A stretch of DNA of 64,000 nucleotides from Streptomyces violaceusniger Tu 4113 (GTDB lineage Bacteria; Actinomycetota; Actinomycetes; Streptomycetales; Streptomycetaceae): the NCBI RefSeq assembly GCF_000147815.2, contig NC_015957.1:9362001-9426000 (forward strand). The letters run 5' to 3'. The translations under genes and the position numbers were made by a program. This document shows, in pieces, positions 41,774-48,720 of this stretch. Every line of letters begins with the position of its first letter. The first letter of the stretch is position 1. Below the pieces are notes generated by a model. It was not told the origin of the DNA. It worked only from the letters and a program-made list of their open reading frames with translations, and did no database searches.

Positions 41774-42415
41774 ATGACCAGAACGCCGCAGGACGCACTT
41801 CACACCGCCGCCTATGTCACCCCGGCGGGCGCGGACTGGCTCGCCTCGGCCAGCGCCTCGCCGCGCGGTGTGCAGGCCCTGTGGGCCGCGGCCCCGACCG
41901 CCGCGGTGACGCTGCCGTGCGGTACGGCGTTCGACGTCATCAGCATGGACGCGCTCTTCGGCCGCCGGGTGGTGGGCCGGTTATGGACCGACGGCCCCGG
42001 CACCGGGCCGGTCGCGGCCAGGGGCGGCCGCGTCATGCTCTTCGCCACCCCGGGCACCGCCCAGCGACTGCCGGCGCTGCTCGGCTGGGAGGAGTGGGGC
42101 GCGACCGCTCCCCCGCTGCTCTGTTACGGGCGGGGCGACGCGGTGACCGTGCCGCCACTGTTCCCCCCGGACCCCGATCCGCCGGAGGCGGCGTCGCTGG
42201 AGTCCGGTGCCCCGGAGTCAGGCGCCCTGGAGTGCGGCGCCCGCGAGTCCGCCCCGGTGCCGTCGCCGCGCTGGCTGGTCGCGCCCGACGTCCGCAAGCC
42301 CTGGCTGCCCGGTCCCGAGGTGCTGCTGTGGGCCTGTGTGAGGGCGGCCCGCGCCGTCGGTTGTGATCTTGTCGGCACGGCTGTGACCAGCACACCCGCC
42401 GTCTTTCCGGGCTGA
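41774..42415 (+). CDS. Prim-Pol-like N-terminal domain protein (putative)
   Basis: 213 residues from ATG 41774. It contains YVTPAGADWLASASASPRGV, VTLPCGTAFDVISMDALFGR (position of one acidic Prim-Pol residue), GGRVMLFATPGTAQRLPALL and a late block APDVRKPWLPGPEVLLWACV. Streptomyces genomes encode several proteins of this shape, annotated as bifunctional primase/polymerase-like. The central Glu/Ser/Pro repeat ESGAPESGALECGARES is variable low complexity. The complete catalytic triad of a primase is not evident, so activity is doubtful. It lies 56 bp before tRNA-Lys. Confidence 0.7.
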   Translation: MTRTPQDALHTAAYVTPAGADWLASASASPRGVQALWAAAPTAAVTLPCGTAFDVISMDALFGRRVVGRLWTDGPGTGPVAARGGRVMLFATPGTAQRLPALLGWEEWGATAPPLLCYGRGDAVTVPPLFPPDPDPPEAASLESGAPESGALECGARESAPVPSPRWLVAPDVRKPWLPGPEVLLWACVRAARAVGCDLVGTAVTSTPAVFPG

Positions 42416-42471
42416 AAGTTATCGATTTTCGCTCCGTGGCGTCCGAGTGCTAAGGTCTCCTACGTCAGCAG

Positions 42472-42545
42472 GCGCCGCTAGCTCAGTTGGTTAGAGCAGC
42501 TGACTCTTAATCAGCGGGTCCGGGGTTCGAGTCCCTGGCGGCGCA
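42472..42545 (+). tRNA. tRNA-Lys (anticodon CTT)
   Basis: 74 nt. The acceptor stem GCGCCGC pairs with GCGGCGC, the D arm contains AGCTCAGTTGGTTAGAGC, the anticodon stem-loop is CTGACTCTTAATCAG with anticodon CTT, and the T arm is GGGGTTCGAGTCCC with intact TTCGA. CCA is not encoded. No second copy of its 3' half is visible nearby, so there is no sign of an integrated element using it in this window. Confidence 0.97.
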
Positions 42546-42552
42546 CAGACAA

Positions 42553-42586
42553 CGAAAGACCCCTCATCTCGGTGAGGGGCCTTTCG
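42553..42586 (+). terminator. terminator after tRNA-Lys
   Basis: CGAAAG-A-CCCCTCA, loop TCTCGG, TGAGGGG-C-CTTTCG: an interrupted 13-bp stem starting 8 bp after the tRNA. Confidence 0.85.
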
Positions 42587-42645
42587 CGTGGTCTCTCACG
42601 GAGAGCGACCCTCCACGTACGGCGCCCCTTCGCATACGACAGCCC

Positions 42646-43902
42646 TCACATCGCCGGGCCCGTGAGCCGGGTGACCGCCAGGACCGCCTTGTCCGGGCCG
42701 GGCATCGCCAGCGCCTCCCGCCGCAGGGCGTGCGCCGCCGCCGCGTACGAGGGCTGCTCCAGCAGTGTGAACAGGTCCATGGCCAGCCGCCCGCCCGCCG
42801 CCCGCGATCCGCGCCGCGTGCCGTCGAGGGCGTCGGCGGGCAGATACATCCCGGCGCCCGCCCGGGCCAGCCGCGCCCCGTTGAGCTGCTGCTCGAGGCG
42901 GGGCGCGACGACCAACTGCGGCACCCCGGCCGTGGCGGCGGCCAGCACCGCCGCGCCCCCGCCCTGGTGGAGCAGGGCCCGGCAGCCCGGCAGCACCCGG
43001 TGCAGCGGCCCGGCGGGCGGCCGTCCCTCGGCGGCGCTGCCGACCCGGACGACCTCCACGCCCCGCGCCTCGGCGGCCCACAGTGCGGCCCTTACGGCGT
43101 CCGGCGGGCCACTGGCGTCGTCCCACGCCGCGCACACCCGCACCGGCCCGGACCGCCTCGGGCCGCCCGGCCCGCGCCGCCCGTTCGGCGCGGCGGCCTG
43201 GCGCGCGGGGTGCGCCCCGGCGTGGCGGGCCTCGTAGGGCGACGGCGTCTCATGCGGCGACGACCCGTCCTGCGCAACGAGGCGCACCGGCAGCCGCCGC
43301 GCCCGCGAGGGCAGCGCGAGGCTCGGCGGGCAGGGGTCGAGCCAGAGGTCGGGCTCGCGCGCCGGGTCGGCGCCGTAACGCCGCATCAGCCGGGCGTAGC
43401 CGGGCAGCGGCGGGCCTTCGAGCCGCTGCCGGTCCAGCCGCAGCACGGCCGCGCTCCCCCACAGCTGGCCGATCGCGGGCACCCCCAGCGCCCCCGCGGC
43501 CACCGTGCCCGCGTACGCGCCGGCGTCGTGCACCACCAGCTCCGGCTGCCAGCAGCGGGCGAATGCCACCAGGCCCTGGGCCATCGCCTCGGCGATCCGC
43601 ACCTGCCGATCGCCCAACGCGCGCAGCACGCCGTGCTGCTCCGGGGTGAGCGCGGCGGGCCGCACCGGCCAGTCCGTCGGCCAGATGCCGCGCGGGCGCC
43701 GCGTCGCGTCCGGCGCCCTGACCACCGCCACCGGCAGGGCACCGATCTGCACCGGCACCAGGCCGGTCCGGGCGACGGCCGCCGCACACTCGGACGGCAC
43801 CGCGACCCGCACCTGGTGCCCGGCTCCGAGCAGGGCGCGCGCCAGCGGCACCATGGGAACGAGATGGGGGCCGGAGGCCCAGGTCGTGAAGAGGACGCGC
43901 AC
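42646..43902 (-). CDS. GT-B glycosyltransferase (UGT/macrolide-glycosyltransferase type)
   Basis: 418 residues from GTG 43902, preceded by GGGAGGTGAACC. The N-terminal half starts VLFTTWASGPHLVPMVPLAR, the acceptor-side Rossmann fold seen in UDP- and TDP-sugar glycosyltransferases. The donor-binding signature is LLHQGGGAAVLAAATAGVPQ followed by QQLNGARLARAGAGMYL (H-x-G-G-x-G variant, then Q/N). An Arg/Pro-rich linker separates the halves. Such enzymes decorate polyketides, peptides or aromatic metabolites. It lies at the edge of the putative RiPP locus, in the same direction as the SDR, GlxA and monooxygenase genes, and could glycosylate its product, though this is only positional evidence. 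Confidence 0.88.
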   Translation of the reverse strand: MRVLFTTWASGPHLVPMVPLARALLGAGHQVRVAVPSECAAAVARTGLVPVQIGALPVAVVRAPDATRRPRGIWPTDWPVRPAALTPEQHGVLRALGDRQVRIAEAMAQGLVAFARCWQPELVVHDAGAYAGTVAAGALGVPAIGQLWGSAAVLRLDRQRLEGPPLPGYARLMRRYGADPAREPDLWLDPCPPSLALPSRARRLPVRLVAQDGSSPHETPSPYEARHAGAHPARQAAAPNGRRGPGGPRRSGPVRVCAAWDDASGPPDAVRAALWAAEARGVEVVRVGSAAEGRPPAGPLHRVLPGCRALLHQGGGAAVLAAATAGVPQLVVAPRLEQQLNGARLARAGAGMYLPADALDGTRRGSRAAGGRLAMDLFTLLEQPSYAAAAHALRREALAMPGPDKAVLAVTRLTGPAM

Positions 43903-43994
43903 GGTTCACCTCCCGCAGAGGTCGAGCCGGCCGGGCCGCCCCGTCCGGCCGATGGACATGACACCGAGCCGACCCATCGCTCCCCTCGCCGGGC

Positions 43995-44786
43995 TCAGCG
44001 GCACCCCGCGAGCGTCAGTGCTTCGCCGGTGATCGTGCCGTTGGCCGCCGAGCACAGGAAGAGGAGGGCGCGGGCGATGTCCTCGGGGGTCGTGGGCAGC
44101 CGGTCGGGCGAGGTGGGCGGCCGGTCAGGCGGAGTCGGCGGCCGGTCGGGCGGAGTCGGCGGCCGGTCAGGCGGAGTCGGCGGCCGGTCAGGCGGGACCG
44201 GCCCGGGGCACACGGCGTTGATCAGCACTCCATCGCCGCCCACTTCGCCCGCCAGACCGCGGACCAGACCGTGCAGCCCGGCCCGCTCCACCGCGTGGAA
44301 CTCCCCGTCGGCTGCGCCGTCCGGTGCCTGCGGCGAGGCCACCAGCGCGATCCGGCCCCAGCCGCGCTTGCGCATCCCGGCGACGGCCCACTGGACGGTG
44401 CGCATAGCGGGCACGAAGCCGTCGGCGACGAGCGGCCGCCAGTGCTCCTCCGGTACGTCCTCGAACCGGGTGTGCGGATCGCGCCGCGTGCCCCGCCGCC
44501 GGGCGGCCGCCACCAGCACGTCGAGCCCGCCGCAGTGCTCCTCCACGGCGGCCACGACCCAGCGCGGCGACGCGGCGTCGTCCAGTGCGTACGGCACGGC
44601 GAAGGCCCTGCCACCGTCCCGTCCGGACAGCTCGGCGGCCAGCGCCTCGGCGGCCTCGCGGTGGTGCCGGAAGGCGAGCGCCACCCGGGCGCCCTGCTCC
44701 GCGAAGGCGCGTGCGGCGGCCCGGCCGATGGCCCCGGTGGCGCCGGTGACCAGGACAGTGCGCCCTTCCAGGCCGAGGTCCAACAT
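43995..44786 (-). CDS. SDR-fold protein with altered catalytic motif and repeat insertion
   Basis: 263 residues from ATG 44786 with GAGGAG 6 nt upstream. The NAD(P)-binding TVLVTGATGAIGRAAARAFA and the LDVLVAAARRRG strand are clear SDR features. The catalytic Ser is present (IALVASPQAP), but the Tyr-x-x-x-Lys motif reads F-H-A-V-E (GEFHAVERAGLHGL), so both key residues are replaced. After NAVCPGPV the substrate loop is replaced by five units of PPDRPPT encoded by 21-bp tandem repeats (44095-44199). The protein may have lost oxidoreductase activity or serve another function. It is located between the glycosyltransferase and the GlxA regulator. Confidence 0.8.
   Translation of the reverse strand: MLDLGLEGRTVLVTGATGAIGRAAARAFAEQGARVALAFRHHREAAEALAAELSGRDGGRAFAVPYALDDAASPRWVVAAVEEHCGGLDVLVAAARRRGTRRDPHTRFEDVPEEHWRPLVADGFVPAMRTVQWAVAGMRKRGWGRIALVASPQAPDGAADGEFHAVERAGLHGLVRGLAGEVGGDGVLINAVCPGPVPPDRPPTPPDRPPTPPDRPPTPPDRPPTSPDRLPTTPEDIARALLFLCSAANGTITGEALTLAGCR
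44095..44199 (-). repeat. 21-bp tandem repeats inside the SDR-like gene
   Basis: Five head-to-tail units, three nearly identical (44116-44136, 44137-44157, 44158-44178), each reading GGCGGCCGGTCAGGCGGAGT plus one base. All are in frame and encode the PPDRPPT repeat. The copy number probably varies between strains. Confidence 0.9.
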
Positions 44787-44889
44787 GGGCGCTCCTCGCG
44801 GTCGTTCCCACTGAGAAGGCCATGGTCGCCGCCGTGACTCGAGTCCGCCTCGACCCGTGCCCGAGGCTGCCCAGGGGACCGCTCGGCGG

Positions 44890-45840
44890 CTATCCGGCGT
44901 TTCGCTGGAAGGCGGAGCGGTAGCTGTGCGGGCTGGTGCCGACGACGCGCTTGAAGCGGTCCCGGAAGGAGGTGGGCGAGCCGAAGCCGACCTGGGTGGC
45001 GATGCGCTCGACCGGGTGGGTGGTGGCCTCCAGCAGATACTGCGCCTGCCGGATCCGGGCGCGGTGCAGCCACTGCAGCGGGGTGGTCCCGGTGTGCTCC
45101 CGGAAGCGGCGGTTGAGGGTGCGGGTGCTCATGCCGATGTGGGCGGCGATCTCCTTGAGGGTGAGGTCCCGTCCGGCGTTGTCCTCCATCCACCGCAGCA
45201 GCGGTTCGAACAGCGATCCGCGCGGTACGGGCGGCTGGTCGTGAACGATGAACTGGGCCTGCCCGCCCTCCCGTTCCAGGGGCATCACGGACAGCCGCGC
45301 GGCGTCGGCGGCCACGGCGGAGCCATGGTCGCACCGGATCATGTGCAGACACAGGTCGAGCCCGGCCGCGGCGCCTGCCGAGGTGAGGAACTGGCCGTTG
45401 TCCACATAGAGCACATCCGGGTCGACCTGGATCTTCGGATGGAGCTCGGAAAGCAGCGCACCGGCGAGCCAGTGGGTGGTGGCGCGGTGTCCGTCGAGCA
45501 GTCCGGTGGCGGCGAGGACGAAGGCCCCGGAGCAGATCGAGGCGATACGGGTGCCCCGGTCGGCGGCGTCCCGCAGCGCGTCGATCACCTCGTCGGGGAC
45601 CGGGAGCAGGGCGTCGCTGCGGCCGGGCACGACGATCGTGTCGGCCTCGGCGAGCGCCTCGAGCCCGTACGGGGCCTGGAGGGCGAACACCCCGGCGTCG
45701 ACGCTGGGGGCGGGGCCGCAGATCCGGACCCGGTAGGGCTCCCGGCCGTCGGGCAGCCGGGTGCGGGTGAAGACCTCGATCGGGGTGGCCAGATCAAAGG
45801 GGATGACCTGGTCCAGCGCCAGGATCACGACAGTGTGCAT
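44890..45840 (-). CDS. GlxA-family transcriptional regulator (DJ-1/PfpI plus AraC HTH)
   Basis: 316 residues from ATG 45840, the usual length. The N-terminal DJ-1/PfpI-like domain has VVILALDQVIPFDLATPIEV and the nucleophile-elbow region ASICSGAFVLAATGLLDGHR with Cys retained. The C-terminal AraC domain has two HTHs: DLTLKEIAAHIGMSTRTLNR followed by RFREHTG, and PVERIATQVGFGSPTSFRDR followed by FKRVVGTSPHSYR. GlxA-type regulators often respond to nitrogenous or amidase-type metabolites. The gene sits between the SDR and monooxygenase genes on the same strand and may regulate them. Confidence 0.93.
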   Translation of the reverse strand: MHTVVILALDQVIPFDLATPIEVFTRTRLPDGREPYRVRICGPAPSVDAGVFALQAPYGLEALAEADTIVVPGRSDALLPVPDEVIDALRDAADRGTRIASICSGAFVLAATGLLDGHRATTHWLAGALLSELHPKIQVDPDVLYVDNGQFLTSAGAAAGLDLCLHMIRCDHGSAVAADAARLSVMPLEREGGQAQFIVHDQPPVPRGSLFEPLLRWMEDNAGRDLTLKEIAAHIGMSTRTLNRRFREHTGTTPLQWLHRARIRQAQYLLEATTHPVERIATQVGFGSPTSFRDRFKRVVGTSPHSYRSAFQRNAG

Positions 45841-45933
45841 GGCCTCAACCTAGGCGGTGCGGCATATGGGATCGAAGCCGGGGTGGCGATAAGTCGGCGC
45901 AGTAGTGCTTTCCAGCCATCGCGCTCCGGGCTG

Positions 45934-47169
45934 TCATGTCCGGCCGCACACTCCGGCATCGGCGATACGGATCGACGGGTTGCCGTAGGCCATACGCTGC
46001 AGGATCTTGCGATAGAGCGGCGTACGACGCAGCGCCCACGCGAGACGGGGGCGCACCCGGGTGGTGAACGCGCCCTGCGAGAGGATCGCCCGGCTCTGCA
46101 GGGTCTGCATCCGCATCACCGCCGCGATATCGGGCCCGCGCCGCTGCTCGAACTCCGCCAGCCGCTCGGCGCTGGTGTCACCCTCGGCCAGGGCGCGGGC
46201 CAGCAGGGGGTGCAGCACCACCGCGTCCTGCACCGCCAGGTTGATGCCCTGGGCGCCGATCGGGCTGTGGGTGTGGGCGGCGTCGCCGATCAGCACCAGC
46301 CCATCGGCGACCCAGCGCTCGGCGCGTGCGGAGAAGACCTCGATCACGCCGAGGTCGGCCGGGGTGCGGAGCTGATCGCGGATCAGCGTGGCGTACCCCG
46401 GCACGGCACGCACCAGCCGCTCCTTGACATGGTCGAAGCCGAGGGCGGCGATATGGCTGTAGCGCCGGTGCGGCAGGGTCCAGCCGATCTGGATGCGGTT
46501 GGGCCAGGAGCCGTAGACCAGCGCCGGGCCGCCGCCGGTGCGGAACACCCGCACATCGCGGAGCGGCGGCTCTTCCCGGGGCGCGATGAACGTGCACCAG
46601 AGCACATCCTGGGCGAACGCGTCGGCGCGGCCCGCTCCGATGCCCGCCAGCCGCCGGATCCGCGAGAACCGGCCGTCCGCGCCGACGACGACCCGGGCCC
46701 GTACGGCACAGCGGCCCGGCGGCCCCTCGGCGATGACCCCGGCGATCCGCTGCTCCCGCCACAACAGGGCCCCGGCCCGCCGTCCGGGCAGATAGCGGAA
46801 GCCGGGCGAGCGGCGGCAGTGGGCGAGGAGCTCGTCCAGCAGATGGGGGCGCGGAACGCTCAACAGGTGGTCGTACGGCGCCGCGAGCAGCCGGTAGTCG
46901 GCCTCCAGCAGGACTCGCTCGCCCTCGATGACCAGGAATCGGTCGTGCTCATGGGCGCCGCGGGCGCGGGCGCCGGCGAGCACATCGAGCGCGTCCAGCA
47001 GCGCCATCGCGCCGGGTTGGAGGATTTCGCCGCGGACCACGCGCTGATGCGCGCGGGCGCACTCCACCACGGTCACCCGGGCCCCCGACCGCAGCATCAG
47101 CAGCGCCAGCACCAGACCGGCCGGGCCGCCGCCGACCACGCACACATCGGTGTCGATCTCGCGCGTCAT
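45934..47169 (-). CDS. FAD-dependent monooxygenase (group A, PHBH fold)
   Basis: 411 residues from ATG 47169 with AGGAGG 4 nt upstream. The FAD-binding motifs are VCVVGGGPAGLVLALLMLRS (GxGxxG), an internal ARVVVGADGRFSRIRRLAG (DG motif) and VADGLVLIGDAAHTHSPIGA (GD motif). This is the flavoprotein hydroxylase family used for aromatic hydroxylation and epoxidation in secondary metabolism and catabolism. It lacks a thioredoxin-like C-terminal domain. The 271-bp leader between it and the SARP gene contains a long hairpin and 16-bp direct repeats. A role in tailoring the RiPP product is possible but only by position. Confidence 0.92.
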   Translation of the reverse strand: MTREIDTDVCVVGGGPAGLVLALLMLRSGARVTVVECARAHQRVVRGEILQPGAMALLDALDVLAGARARGAHEHDRFLVIEGERVLLEADYRLLAAPYDHLLSVPRPHLLDELLAHCRRSPGFRYLPGRRAGALLWREQRIAGVIAEGPPGRCAVRARVVVGADGRFSRIRRLAGIGAGRADAFAQDVLWCTFIAPREEPPLRDVRVFRTGGGPALVYGSWPNRIQIGWTLPHRRYSHIAALGFDHVKERLVRAVPGYATLIRDQLRTPADLGVIEVFSARAERWVADGLVLIGDAAHTHSPIGAQGINLAVQDAVVLHPLLARALAEGDTSAERLAEFEQRRGPDIAAVMRMQTLQSRAILSQGAFTTRVRPRLAWALRRTPLYRKILQRMAYGNPSIRIADAGVCGRT

Positions 47170-47234
47170 CGCGCCTCCTGCTGGTCGAGCTCCAGGGCAT
47201 GGGCATCGGGCGCCTGTGGCATCCCCTGGACGCA

Positions 47235-47282
47235 CTACGGCTCCGCTTGCCCGCGCGGGGGGATCGGGCAGCGGAGCCGTAG
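47235..47282. terminator. long hairpin upstream of the monooxygenase gene
   Basis: CTACGGCTCCGCTTGCCCG pairs with CGGGCAGCGGAGCCGTAG (18 bp with one bulge, 11-nt loop). It lies about 66 bp before the monooxygenase ATG and 159 bp after the SARP stop, so it could end the SARP transcript or act as a leader structure. Confidence 0.55.
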
Positions 47283-47402
47283 CGAGCCCGGCTGAAGGGC
47301 GGCGCCGGGCGTTCTTGGGGGGATGGTTCGCCGGACGGGGACGGCTGGTAGGGGACTTACGGGGCTCCGGACGAGGGCGGTGTCGGGGCTGTGGGGGCTA
47401 TC

Positions 47403-47439
47403 GGCTGTGGACTGTTGGCTGTTGGCTGTGGACTGTTGG
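47403..47439. repeat. 16-bp direct repeat just after the SARP gene
   Basis: GGCTGTGGACTGTTGG occurs at 47403-47418 and again at 47424-47439, spaced 21 bp, about two helical turns. On the minus strand this reads as repeated CCAACAG units upstream of the monooxygenase gene. SARP activators bind direct repeats of such periodicity, so it is a candidate site. Confidence 0.5.
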
Positions 47440-47440
47440 T

Positions 47441-48265
47441 CTATGCGGCGAACAGGTCGAGCACCGGGCGGCGCCAGTGGCCCTCCAGGTCCAGATCGAG
47501 CGCCGGATCGGAGGCGAGCACCGCCTGCTGGAGCTTCTGCAGTCGCGGCGACGGCTCCAGCCCTAGGTCCTCGACCAGTCTGGCGCGCAGCCCCTGGTAG
47601 ACCTCCAGCGCCTGCCAGGGGCGGCCCGCGCGGTAGAGAGCGGCCATGCACTGGGCGTGCAGCCCCTCGTGCAGCGGATGACGGGCGGTCAGCTCGGTGA
47701 GCTCCGTGAGCAGCTCGGCATGGCGGCCCAGCCGCAGATCGGCCTCGATACGGCGCTCCAGGACGCCGAGCCGACTCTCCTCCAGACGGGCCAGCTCGAT
47801 CTCCAGGACCGGCCCGACCTTCACATCCACCAGCGCGGGACCGCGCCAGACGGCCAGCGCCTCGCGCAGCAGCAGGGACGCCTGGACATCGTCCCCGGCG
47901 TCCAGCCTGTCCCGCCCCGCGGCCACCAGCCGGTCGTACTCATGGATGTCCACCGCGCCCGGCTGGGCCTCCAGCACATATCCGCCGTAGCGCGTGGCCA
48001 GGACGTCCTTGGAAGCCTGCGGGGCCGCTGGGCCATAGGCCGTGGCCAGCCTGCGGCGCAACTGCAGGATGTAGGTCTGCAAAGTGGTGAGCGCGCTGCG
48101 CGGCATCTGCGTGCCCCAGATTTCCTCCATAAGAGTGGGCACCGGCAGCATCTGGTTGGCGTAGACGGAAAGCAGTGCAAGGATCTGGCGCGGCTTGCCC
48201 GCGCTGGGCACGATCGACTGACCGCACGCCTCGACGCTCAGCGGCCCCAACACCTTGATGTCCAT
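47441..48265 (-). CDS. SARP-family (BTAD) transcriptional activator
   Basis: 274 residues from ATG 48265. An OmpR-like winged helix (VPSAGKPRQILALLSVYANQ, LPVPTLMEEIWG, ALTTLQTYILQLRRRLATAY) is followed by the bacterial transcriptional activation domain (VDIHEYDRLVAAGRDRLDAG, LHEGLHAQCMAALYRAGRPW, QALEVYQGLRARLVEDLGLE). The length matches small pathway-specific SARPs such as ActII-ORF4 and RedD. It is divergent from the precursor peptide gene, so it is the likely activator of this locus. A CCGTCAA heptamer repeat with 11-bp spacing lies 13 bp upstream of its start. Confidence 0.93.
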   Translation of the reverse strand: MDIKVLGPLSVEACGQSIVPSAGKPRQILALLSVYANQMLPVPTLMEEIWGTQMPRSALTTLQTYILQLRRRLATAYGPAAPQASKDVLATRYGGYVLEAQPGAVDIHEYDRLVAAGRDRLDAGDDVQASLLLREALAVWRGPALVDVKVGPVLEIELARLEESRLGVLERRIEADLRLGRHAELLTELTELTARHPLHEGLHAQCMAALYRAGRPWQALEVYQGLRARLVEDLGLEPSPRLQKLQQAVLASDPALDLDLEGHWRRPVLDLFAA

Positions 48266-48277
48266 GGTCGTGTACCT

Positions 48278-48295
48278 CCGTCAACGGTCCGTCAA
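48278..48295. promoter_or_regulatory. heptameric direct repeat, candidate SARP-binding site
   Basis: CCGTCAA-CGGT-CCGTCAA: two identical heptamers 11 bp apart, the spacing typical of SARP operators. It lies in the divergent region between the SARP gene and the precursor gene and overlaps the SARP gene's GGAGGT. Confidence 0.6.
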
Positions 48296-48446
48296 GTGCC
48301 TCCTGGCCGCGCGGCCTGCCACCGAGGCATTTAAGAGCCTCGCTTGTGGGCCACCTGTGCGGCCAGTGCCGGAGTAACGAGCTCGATATGAGTTCCATAG
48401 CGCCGCACCATGACAAATTCACACCCTGGCGATGAGAGAGTCCGCG

Positions 48447-48713
48447 ATGACCGATACGCCCGTCCCACATGAGTCCACGAGCCCCGCCGTCCTGGCTCAT
48501 TCCGCCGAGAACACCGAGGTCACCGGGGTCACCGGGGTCGTCGAGATCGCCGAGCGCGCCAGGATCACCCGGCGCGCCGGGGCCATCAGGACCGCAGCCG
48601 AGGCCGTTCAGCCGCCCGCCGAGGACGACGACCTGGTCATCGAGGACCTCTCCGACGCCGCCTGGCCCATCGGCGCGCCCGCCATCTGCATCTGCACCGT
48701 CGGCGCCGAATGA
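48447..48713 (+). CDS. putative RiPP (TOMM/LAP) precursor peptide
   Basis: 88 residues from ATG 48447; an ATG at 48432 is less likely because GAGAG precedes the second. The long N-terminus is unusual in amount (Glu/Thr/Val/Ala-rich). An acidic leader-like segment EDDDLVIEDLSDAAW (about 59-73) is followed by a short C-terminal stretch PIGAPAICICTVGAE containing Cys 81, Cys 83 and Thr 84. These are the only cysteines in the protein and would be the substrates for azoline formation. The gene is 7 bp upstream of a fused cyclodehydratase gene on the same strand. The layout of acidic leader plus Cys/Thr core beside YcaO is what defines TOMM precursors. No homologue is recalled. Confidence 0.75.
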   Translation: MTDTPVPHESTSPAVLAHSAENTEVTGVTGVVEIAERARITRRAGAIRTAAEAVQPPAEDDDLVIEDLSDAAWPIGAPAICICTVGAE

Positions 48714-48720
48714 CCGGCCG

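Noticed and set aside
42472..42545. tRNA-Lys as attachment site of an integrated element
   Set aside because: No integrase gene and no second copy of the tRNA 3' end were found in the window.
44095..44199. CRISPR-like array in the SDR gene
   Set aside because: The 21-bp units are head to tail without spacers and encode an in-frame protein repeat.
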